A stretch of 11,579 nt of DNA, taken from NCBI GenBank assembly GCA_964445775.1, contig CAYUMH010000141.1:1-11579 (forward strand). The letters run 5' to 3'. Of the stretch, positions 6,847 to 11,579 are shown in pieces. A model generated the notes under the pieces. It was not told the DNA's origin and made no database searches. It saw nothing but the letters and a program-made list of their open reading frames with translations. The DNA is from Terrimonas sp964445775. Lineage in GTDB: Bacteria > Bacteroidota > Bacteroidia > Chitinophagales > Chitinophagaceae. Position 1 is the stretch's first letter. Each line of letters starts with the position of its first letter. A program made the translations under genes and the position numbers.

Positions 6847-6917
6847 TGCATCAATGCTATTGGCCAAAAATGCAGTACTCCGTATTTTAATCGGAGTGCA
6901 TCAATGCTATTGGCCAA
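6847..6917. repeat. 21-bp exact direct repeat with interleaved inverted repeats
   Basis: Two identical 21-nt copies lie at 6847-6867 and 6897-6917, exactly 50 nt apart. Each contains GCAT-CA-ATGC and the palindrome TTGGCCAA. Around and between them are two inverted repeats: GTACTGCAT (6843-6851) with ATGCAGTAC (6870-6878), and ACTCCG (6877-6882) with CGGAGT (6892-6897). The block can therefore fold into at least two consecutive hairpins, with repeat copy 1 in the loop of the first. It sits upstream of leuS on the leuS-coding strand. Confidence 0.85.
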
Positions 6918-6920
6918 TCT

Positions 6921-7000
6921 TCATTACCAAATTTTCAAATTACCTAATTGTCAAATTGTCCTCACTAGCACATCAGCACATTATCAAATCAGCTAATTAA
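6921..7000. repeat. Low-complexity A/T-rich intergenic tract (CAAATT/CTAATT variants)
   Basis: About 80 nt is built from degenerate short words such as CCAAATT, TCAAATT, CTAATTG, CACATCAGCA and ATCAAATC. It has no reading frame of interest and no strong hairpin. It resembles the degenerate low-complexity spacers often seen between genes in Bacteroidota, and may be a decayed tandem repeat. Confidence 0.6.
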
Positions 7001-7079
7001 CCTCCATCCTTAAACTTCTTTTAACAGTTTACACGCAGCATTTTACAATAAGCCGCCCGTATGGGCGTTAAAATGGCAG

Positions 7080-7087
7080 CAAAAATA
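7080..7087 (-). promoter_or_regulatory. Possible -7 element for leuS
   Basis: On the minus strand the sequence reads TATTTTTG, an exact TAnnTTTG match, and I saw no other exact match on that strand between the two genes. No TTG lies at the proper distance upstream. It would give leuS a leader of about 360 nt that includes the whole repeat block. This is tentative. Confidence 0.3.
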
Positions 7088-7091
7088 CTGA

Positions 7092-7117
7092 TTGTAGCGC
7101 TTTATCCGCTAAATTTG
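7092..7117 (+). promoter_or_regulatory. Probable promoter of ftsX
   Basis: TAAATTTG at 7110-7117 is an exact -7 element. A TTG at 7092-7094 is the nearest -33 candidate, but the 15-nt spacer is shorter than usual. Transcription would start near 7121, about 30 nt before the ftsX ATG. Confidence 0.55.
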
Positions 7118-7151
7118 CGACAACCCATTCATTTTAAAAGATTATTCACTT

Positions 7152-8024
7152 ATGTCAAGCCCTAACAAAGCTTCCATTAAGCGTGGCAAACCTTCTTACT
7201 TTATGTCCATATTAGGGGTAACCCTGGTACTGTTTGTACTGGGCCTGGTAGGTTGGCTGGTAATTAATGCAAACAAACTAGGTAATTACTTTAAGGAAAG
7301 TGTGGAAGTGCGTACCTACCTGCGCGGCGATCTGAACCCTAAAGACAGTGTGGCGCTCATGGAATATATTTCTGCCAAACCCTATGTAAAAACGATCAAA
7401 TATGTAAACAAGGAAGAGGGAAAGAAAATATTTATTGCAGACGGTAATACCAGCTGGGATAAAATTTTAGACTATAACCCGCTGCCCAATGCTATATTCT
7501 TCAAGGTTAAGAACAGTTATTTACAAACCGACTCACTGGCTGCTATCAAGGCCGATTTAAAGGAGCAGACCTATGTAAGTGATGTGGAATATCCGGAAAT
7601 ACTGGTGGGTAAAATGAACTATAATATCCGGGTGATCAGTATCTGGATGATCGTTTTTGCTATTATCCTGGCTGTTGTGGTGATCATCCTGATCGATAAT
7701 ACCATTAAACTGGCCATGTTCAGTAACCGTTTTCTTATTAAAACCATGCAAATGGTGGGCGCAACCCGCAGTTTTATTGCCCGCCCTATGAATATCAGGG
7801 CCATCATCAATGGAGCCATTGGCGGGGTAATTGCCTCGGTGGCTGTTTATTTGCTGGTAATTTTAGCCGAAAGCCAGATCCCCGATTTTAAAACCATCCG
7901 CGATAATGGTATGCTGGTCATGTTATTTGGCATCCTCATCCTGCTGGGCATCCTTATTAGCCTGTTCAGCACCAATCGAAGCGTTACTAAATACCTGAAA
8001 ATGAAGCTGGACGACTTATATTAG
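7152..8024 (+). CDS. ftsX: Cell division protein FtsX (permease subunit)
   Basis: A 290-residue inner-membrane protein with the FtsX layout: a short cytoplasmic N terminus, one transmembrane helix (about 18-40), an extracytoplasmic domain (about 41-158), and three further helices (about 161-182, 215-239 and 253-273). The conserved cytoplasmic segment NTIKLAMFSNRFLIKTMQMV (183-202), followed by GATRSFI and RP, is the FtsX signature facing the ATPase. With FtsE, FtsX transmits ATP hydrolysis across the membrane to control peptidoglycan hydrolases at the division site. FtsE is not in this window. The ATG at 7152 follows a promoter and has no strong Shine-Dalgarno. The gene heads a cluster with a DUF3098 protein and uppP. 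A hairpin 24 nt after the stop may reduce read-through into those genes. Confidence 0.93.
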   Translation: MSSPNKASIKRGKPSYFMSILGVTLVLFVLGLVGWLVINANKLGNYFKESVEVRTYLRGDLNPKDSVALMEYISAKPYVKTIKYVNKEEGKKIFIADGNTSWDKILDYNPLPNAIFFKVKNSYLQTDSLAAIKADLKEQTYVSDVEYPEILVGKMNYNIRVISIWMIVFAIILAVVVIILIDNTIKLAMFSNRFLIKTMQMVGATRSFIARPMNIRAIINGAIGGVIASVAVYLLVILAESQIPDFKTIRDNGMLVMLFGILILLGILISLFSTNRSVTKYLKMKLDDLY

Positions 8025-8047
8025 TCCTTACTGAATTATAAATCACG

Positions 8048-8084
8048 ACGGGGCAAAGGATTCATCTCTTTTAGCCCCGTTTTT
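8048..8084 (+). terminator. Terminator-like hairpin between ftsX and the DUF3098 gene
   Basis: ACGGGGC (8048-8054) pairs with GCCCCGT (8074-8080) around a 19-nt loop that can partly pair within itself (AAAG/CTTT), and TTTT follows. The G/C-rich stem and T run fit an intrinsic terminator, but the long loop makes it weaker. It lies inside the proposed ftsX - DUF3098 - uppP cluster, so it may be partial. Confidence 0.5.
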
Positions 8085-8114
8085 ATTATATTGCAACCCT
8101 AAAAACAAACAAAT

Positions 8115-8354
8115 ATGTCAGAAGCTAATGCTAAGGAAGCCATGTTTACCAAGGATAACTATATCTGGATGCTGATTGGCATTGTGGTGATCGCCATTGG
8201 TATGTTTTTAATGAGTGGTGGCGCCAGCGCCGATCCTGCTGTATTTAATAAGGAGGAAGTGTACAGCAAAACCCGTATCACGGTAGCGCCTATCGTTATC
8301 TTACTGGGCCTGGCTATTGAGGTGTTCGCTATTTTTAAAACAGCAAAAAAATAA
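8115..8354 (+). CDS. DUF3098 family small membrane protein
   Basis: A 79-residue protein that fits the DUF3098 family, found in Bacteroidota between ftsX and uppP. Two transmembrane helices are predicted by eye at about 17-34 and 56-75, joined by a polar loop (35-55) with GGASADPAVFNKEEVYS, and the C terminus is basic (KTAKK). Conserved-looking features are FTKDNYIWMLIG (11-22), the MSGG turn (33-36) and FNKEEVYSKTRITVAP (44-59). No function is known to me and no catalytic motif is visible. The constant position beside a division permease and the undecaprenyl-pyrophosphate phosphatase suggests a role in envelope growth or membrane assembly, which is inference from context only. The uppP start lies 24 nt after its stop, so these two are almost certainly co-transcribed. 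Confidence 0.88.
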   Translation: MSEANAKEAMFTKDNYIWMLIGIVVIAIGMFLMSGGASADPAVFNKEEVYSKTRITVAPIVILLGLAIEVFAIFKTAKK

Positions 8355-8378
8355 GCGAGCCCCCTTTTATTACCCACT

Positions 8379-9203
8379 ATGAGCATTATCGATGCTATTA
8401 TTATAGCTATAATTGAAGGGTTAACAGAATTTCTGCCGGTATCTTCTACCGGGCATATGATCATTGCCAGCTCTTTTTTAGGTATTCATAAGGAAGAATT
8501 CACCAAACTGTTCGAAGTGGCCATACAACTGGGGGCCATACTCGCGGTAGTATTGGTGTACTGGCGTAAATTTTTCAAATTCAACGAATGGCAGTTCTAT
8601 GCCAAACTGGTAGTGGGTGTATTGCCCGCATTACTATTAGGTTATTTTTTCTCCGATCAAATTGATGCTTTACTGGAAAGTCCTGTTGTAGTAGCCGTGT
8701 CTTTACTCCTGGGCGGTATCATTTTACTATTTGTAGACAGGGCATTCAATAATCCGCGGATACACCGTGATGAGCAGATATCTTATGGTAATGCATTTAT
8801 GACCGGCTTATGGCAATGCCTGGCCATGATACCGGGTGTAAGCCGCAGTGCTTCTTCTATCATTGGCGGTATGCAGCAAAAAATGACCCGTAATGTGGCG
8901 GCCGAATTTTCTTTCTTCCTGGCGGTGCCTACCATGTGTGCCGCATCCGGCTACTCACTGTTCCTTAAAAACTGGGGAACTGATGCTGCGCCGGTAAAGG
9001 GATTTGATATCATCCTGTCCTCGCAGGAAAATATCACCGCTTTTATTACCGGCAATATAGTGGCTTTTGTGGTAGCTATCCTGGCTATTAAATTCTTTAT
9101 CAGCTTCCTGAAAAAATATGGCTTTAAAGTATTCGGCTGGTACCGTATCATTGCCGGCATCATCCTGTTAGCGCTGTTTGCATTCAATATCATTGAACAC
9201 TAA
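8379..9203 (+). CDS. uppP: Undecaprenyl-diphosphatase UppP (BacA family)
   Basis: A 274-residue polytopic membrane enzyme of usual length. It dephosphorylates undecaprenyl pyrophosphate to the monophosphate so that the lipid carrier can be reused for peptidoglycan and other surface polymers; high activity is linked with bacitracin resistance. The first catalytic motif is EGLTEFLPVSSTGH (13-26), with Glu13, Glu17, Ser23 and His26 matching the conserved residues. The second is PGVSRSASSIIGG (152-164), with the essential Arg156. About seven to eight hydrophobic helices are visible, ending at 257-272. Position after the DUF3098 gene fits the usual Bacteroidota cluster. In many relatives truB follows uppP; here it does not, and 170 nt of low-complexity DNA separates uppP from a transporter gene. 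The assignment is secure. Confidence 0.98.
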   Translation: MSIIDAIIIAIIEGLTEFLPVSSTGHMIIASSFLGIHKEEFTKLFEVAIQLGAILAVVLVYWRKFFKFNEWQFYAKLVVGVLPALLLGYFFSDQIDALLESPVVVAVSLLLGGIILLFVDRAFNNPRIHRDEQISYGNAFMTGLWQCLAMIPGVSRSASSIIGGMQQKMTRNVAAEFSFFLAVPTMCAASGYSLFLKNWGTDAAPVKGFDIILSSQENITAFITGNIVAFVVAILAIKFFISFLKKYGFKVFGWYRIIAGIILLALFAFNIIEH

Positions 9204-9204
9204 T

Positions 9205-9282
9205 GCATTTCACATTCATCATTCATAACTCATCATTCCACATTCATAATTCATCATTCCTAATTCCTAATTCATAACTCCA
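9205..9282. repeat. Low-complexity tract of CATTCAT/AATTCATAA variants
   Basis: About 78 nt right after the uppP stop is composed of imperfect repeats of words such as CATTCATCATTC, ATAACTCATC, CATTCATAATTC and CCTAATT. There are no stable hairpins and no reading frame of interest. It differs in word content from the tract before ftsX but looks like the same kind of decayed tandem spacer. The rest of the spacer to 9372 holds a near-palindrome with TGATCA twice (9292-9297 and 9313-9318) and a weak -7-like TATTTTTA (9350-9357). No clear terminator for uppP was seen. Confidence 0.65.
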
Positions 9283-9372
9283 ACTCCCGCTTGATCATCC
9301 ATTCAACAACAACTGATCAGCACATAGAGACAGTTTCTCATTAATTCCCTATTTTTACCTAAAGCATACACC

Positions 9373-10827
9373 ATGCAAACAGCTTCAAAAAAAGTTGTGA
9401 ACGGTTGGGCCATGTACGATTGGGCAAACTCTGTTTACAACCTGGTTATTACCACCACCTTTTTTCCCTTATACTTTTTAGCCGTTACCAAGGGTTCAAC
9501 GGATGAGCATAAGGTGCAGTTCCTGGGCCGGAGTTTTGTGAACTCTTCTTTATACGACTACACCCTGGCAGCCTCTTATTTATTTGTTGCCTTATTATAC
9601 CCCATCCTCACCTCCATTGCCGATACACGGGGCAGTAAGAAAAATTTCATGAAGTTCTTCTGTTATATGGGCGCATTGGGCTGTTCCATGTTATTCTTTT
9701 TTAAAGAAGATACATTGGGGTTAGGCATTATTGCTTTTATGATGGCGGCCATGGGGTATGTAGGCAGCCTGGTATTTTATAATGCTTATTTACCGGAAAT
9801 AGCTGCTCCTGCAGACAGGGACAGGATCAGTGCCCGTGGTTTTTCCTTTGGGTATGTGGGTAGTGTGCTGATGCAGCTCATCGGTTTTGGCCTGGTACTT
9901 ACTTTAGCTGATGCTGGTATGGCCAGCCGGATCACTTTTTTACTGGTAGGCTTTTGGTGGGTGGGTTTTGCGCAGATAACTTTTGCCCGGTTACCGCAAA
10001 CAACTATTAAACCGGCTAAAAAGGGTAATGTATTAAAAGATGGTTTTATAGAGATAAAAAAGGTGTATCACCAGGTAGTAAAATTGCCGGTGCTGAAACG
10101 TTTTTTACGCGGCTTTTTCTTTTACAGCATGGGTGTACAAACCGTTATGCTGGCAGCTACCATCTTTGGCAGTAAAGTGCTCAACCTTCCTTCCACTAAA
10201 TTAATATTAACCGTTGTACTGATACAACTGGTAGCGGTGCTGGGTGCCTGGGGTATGTCAAAATTATCAGCCGTATACGGTAATTTAAAAGTGTTAATGG
10301 GGGTAGTTGCTTTTTGGGTGATCATTTGCCTGGCGGCTTTCTATACCGCTAATATGGCAGCTCCTTTAAATCCCTATCATGATAAAGTGCGTGAGATGGT
10401 AAAAGAAAGAGATCTGTTAATGGAAAAATCAGCTGCCTTTACTGCCAAACAACAGGAAATTGATACCTATACTGCCAGCTTCCAGCATATGCAGGCGCCG
10501 GTTGAATATTGTTTCTATGCACTGGCTATCGGCGTAGGCCTGGTAATGGGGGGCATACAATCCCTGAGCCGCTCTACCTATGCCAAGCTCATGCCCGAAA
10601 CAAAAGATACGGCCTCTTTCTTCAGCTACTACGATGTAACGGAAAAAATTGCCATTGTTATCGGTATATTCAGTTTTGGTTATATTGATGAGCTGACGGG
10701 CAATATGAAATACTCGGTATTATCATTGATCGTGTTCTTCGCTATTGGTTTTTTCTGGCTCTACCTGGCCTGGATCAAACAGAAAAAAGAATCGTTACTG
10801 GGAGCGTTGAACCCGGGGCAGGAATGA
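9373..10827 (+). CDS. MFS transporter, UMF1 (Atg22-like) family
   Basis: A 484-residue integral membrane protein with about twelve hydrophobic helices in two halves. The start NGWAMYDWANSVYNLVITTTF (10-30, with the hallmark YDWANS at 15-20) identifies the UMF1 branch of the major facilitator superfamily, related to the yeast vacuolar effluxer Atg22. Other family landmarks are FYNAYLPEIA (135-144), SARGFSFGYVGS (153-164) and GGIQSLSRSTYAKLMPE (393-409). A polar, probably helical insert at about 329-376, rich in K, E and Q, lies between helices nine and ten. The substrate is unknown: amino acid efflux is known for Atg22, but transfer to bacterial members is unsupported. The ATG at 9373 is preceded by low-complexity DNA without a clear Shine-Dalgarno. 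A hydrolase gene begins 43 nt after the stop with no terminator between, so an operon is likely. Confidence 0.93.
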   Translation: MQTASKKVVNGWAMYDWANSVYNLVITTTFFPLYFLAVTKGSTDEHKVQFLGRSFVNSSLYDYTLAASYLFVALLYPILTSIADTRGSKKNFMKFFCYMGALGCSMLFFFKEDTLGLGIIAFMMAAMGYVGSLVFYNAYLPEIAAPADRDRISARGFSFGYVGSVLMQLIGFGLVLTLADAGMASRITFLLVGFWWVGFAQITFARLPQTTIKPAKKGNVLKDGFIEIKKVYHQVVKLPVLKRFLRGFFFYSMGVQTVMLAATIFGSKVLNLPSTKLILTVVLIQLVAVLGAWGMSKLSAVYGNLKVLMGVVAFWVIICLAAFYTANMAAPLNPYHDKVREMVKERDLLMEKSAAFTAKQQEIDTYTASFQHMQAPVEYCFYALAIGVGLVMGGIQSLSRSTYAKLMPETKDTASFFSYYDVTEKIAIVIGIFSFGYIDELTGNMKYSVLSLIVFFAIGFFWLYLAWIKQKKESLLGALNPGQE

Positions 10828-10870
10828 AAATAAAATGTTTAACCCGGCACAGCCGGAAAATATTCGTCAT

Positions 10871-11579
10871 ATGAAACTTACGGTTATTAATGCAGGTTAC
10901 TTTAAACTGGATGGTGGTGCGATGTTTGGCGTGGTACCCAAAAGTATCTGGAGCAAATTAAACCCGCCCGATGAAAACAATATGTGCAGCTGGGCCCTGC
11001 GTTGTTTATTAATTGAAGAAGGCGACCGGAAAATATTAATTGATACGGGCATGGGGGATAAGCAGGATGCAAAATTCTTCGGCCACTACTATATGCACGG
11101 CGATGACAGCCTGGAAAAATCTTTACAACAGGCCGGACTGACTACAGATGATATTACTGATGTTTTTTTAACCCACCTGCATTTTGACCACTGCGGCGGC
11201 GCCATTAAAAAGGATGGTGACAACCTGGTACCTGCTTTTAAAAATGCCGTTTACTGGAGCAATGAACTGCACTGGCAATGGGCGGTAGAACCCAATGCAA
11301 GAGAGAAAGCTTCTTTCCTGCGGGAAAATATTATACCCATCCAGGCTTCAGGCAAGTTAAAATTTGTGGCTACGCCTACGGAACTAACGGAAGGCTTGGG
11401 TGAAATAACCTTCTCCGAAAACATCAGTATCCGTTTTGCCAACGGACATACCAGCGCCATGATGTTACCGCAAATTAAATATAAAGGTAAAACGCTGGTC
11501 TATATGGCCGATCTGTTACCTTCTACAGGACATATACCCCTGCCATATGTAATGGCAGGGGTATATGTACCCGCTGACC
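10871..11579 (+). CDS. MBL-fold metallo-hydrolase, 5' part
   Basis: The frame starts at ATG 10871 and is still open at the window end, giving 236 residues. It belongs to the metallo-beta-lactamase superfamily: the metal motif is HLHFDH (102-107), with His102, His104, Asp106 and His107, and further likely ligands are His193 (NGHT), Asp214 (YMADLLPS) and His221. The early part VINAGYFKLDGGAMFGVVPK and LIDTGMGDKQ (56-65) resemble lactonase-like hydrolases with a di-zinc centre. The substrate is unknown; lactone or ester hydrolysis is only a family-level guess. An in-frame ATG at 10835 would add 12 residues, but MKLTVINAG fits the first beta strand better. It follows the transporter by 43 nt and is probably in its operon. 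The last nine residues after YVM depart from what I expect of the family, exactly where a perfect inverted repeat lies. Confidence 0.92.
   Translation, partial: MKLTVINAGYFKLDGGAMFGVVPKSIWSKLNPPDENNMCSWALRCLLIEEGDRKILIDTGMGDKQDAKFFGHYYMHGDDSLEKSLQQAGLTTDDITDVFLTHLHFDHCGGAIKKDGDNLVPAFKNAVYWSNELHWQWAVEPNAREKASFLRENIIPIQASGKLKFVATPTELTEGLGEITFSENISIRFANGHTSAMMLPQIKYKGKTLVYMADLLPSTGHIPLPYVMAGVYVPAD
11530..11568. repeat. Perfect 16-bp inverted repeat at the window end
   Basis: ACATATACCCCTGCCA (11530-11545) and its exact reverse complement (11553-11568) flank a 7-nt TATGTAA. It lies within the open frame of the MBL hydrolase gene. The left arm encodes GHIPLP as expected of the family; the right arm does not give a family-like sequence. 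It has no T tract and does not look like a terminator. Confidence 0.8.

Larger units (their letters stand above)
6715..7151. other. 437-nt divergent intergenic region between leuS and ftsX
   Basis: No believable gene lies here. From the leuS side it holds: the leuS ribosome binding site; two small hairpins at 6730-6743 (CCCTT/AAGGG) and 6754-6773 (GTC and GGGT paired with ACCC and GAC around one mismatch); an A-rich tract on the leuS strand (6777-6797); a 10-bp palindrome CCTGATCAGG (6812-6821); a direct-repeat block (6843-6917); low-complexity DNA (6921-7000); a short CGCCC/GGGCG hairpin (7054-7067); and the ftsX promoter. The proposed leuS leader would be long if transcription starts at the only -7 match seen on that strand. 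Confidence 0.8.

Noticed and set aside
6513..6917. 134-residue minus-strand frame starting in the repeat block and overlapping the leuS start
   Set aside because: It is created by the direct repeat and then runs through leuS in another frame; low-complexity composition and no recognisable domain.
6847..6917. Minimal CRISPR array
   Set aside because: Only two copies, internally palindromic over two short segments, no third repeat, no cas genes and hairpins crossing the spacer.
6715..7151. T-box or other known riboswitch in the leuS leader
   Set aside because: I could not identify a T-box specifier or the conserved T-box bulge, and T-boxes are not typical of Bacteroidota.
10835..10870. Earlier in-frame ATG for the MBL hydrolase
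   Set aside because: Adds 12 residues without resemblance to the family; ATG at 10871 starts the first beta strand directly.
11530..11568. Simple fold-back (mirror) assembly chimera
   Set aside because: The sequence after the right arm no longer mirrors the sequence before the left arm, so a plain fold-back does not explain it.
1..11579. Mobile element, defence system, toxin-antitoxin pair, tRNA or rRNA genes
   Set aside because: No transposase, integrase, target-site duplication, tRNA-like fold or relevant protein family was seen on either strand.

Overview
The window looks like a stretch of chromosome from a member of the Bacteroidota, most likely Chitinophagaceae or a close relative. Four things point there: a secreted protein ending in a type IX secretion (T9SS) sorting domain; promoters of the Bacteroidota type (TTG about 17-19 nt upstream of TAnnTTTG); the ftsX - DUF3098 - uppP gene order; and A/T-rich low-complexity intergenic DNA. 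Genus and species cannot be read from this window.

Layout, left to right. (1) 1-864: 3' end of a T9SS-exported protein, probably a carboxypeptidase-type exoenzyme. (2) 931-960: terminator overlapping the promoter of rsmA. (3) 977-2669: rsmA (16S rRNA dimethyladenosine transferase) and a D-2-hydroxyacid dehydrogenase, one nucleotide apart. (4) 2729-3363: greA with its own promoter, a terminator-like hairpin in the leader, an unusually complete Shine-Dalgarno sequence and a downstream terminator. (5) 3494-3883: a HIT-family protein, convergent with leuS (3958-6714, minus strand) across a shared bidirectional terminator. (6) 6715-7151: a 437-nt gene-free divergent region with a direct repeat, inverted repeats, low-complexity DNA and the ftsX promoter. 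(7) 7152-9203: ftsX, a DUF3098 membrane protein and uppP, a cell-envelope and division cluster. (8) 9204-9372: low-complexity spacer. (9) 9373-11579: a UMF1-type MFS transporter followed by a metallo-beta-lactamase-fold hydrolase that runs off the window and ends in a perfect 16-bp inverted repeat.

The genes are mostly housekeeping: ribosome maturation (rsmA), transcript elongation (greA), translation (leuS), and envelope and division (ftsX, uppP). I found no phage, insertion sequence, CRISPR, toxin-antitoxin or defence cassette, and no convincing new multi-gene system. The unusual signals are non-coding: the greA leader, the repeat block upstream of leuS, the promoter embedded in a terminator before rsmA, two low-complexity spacers and the terminal palindrome.
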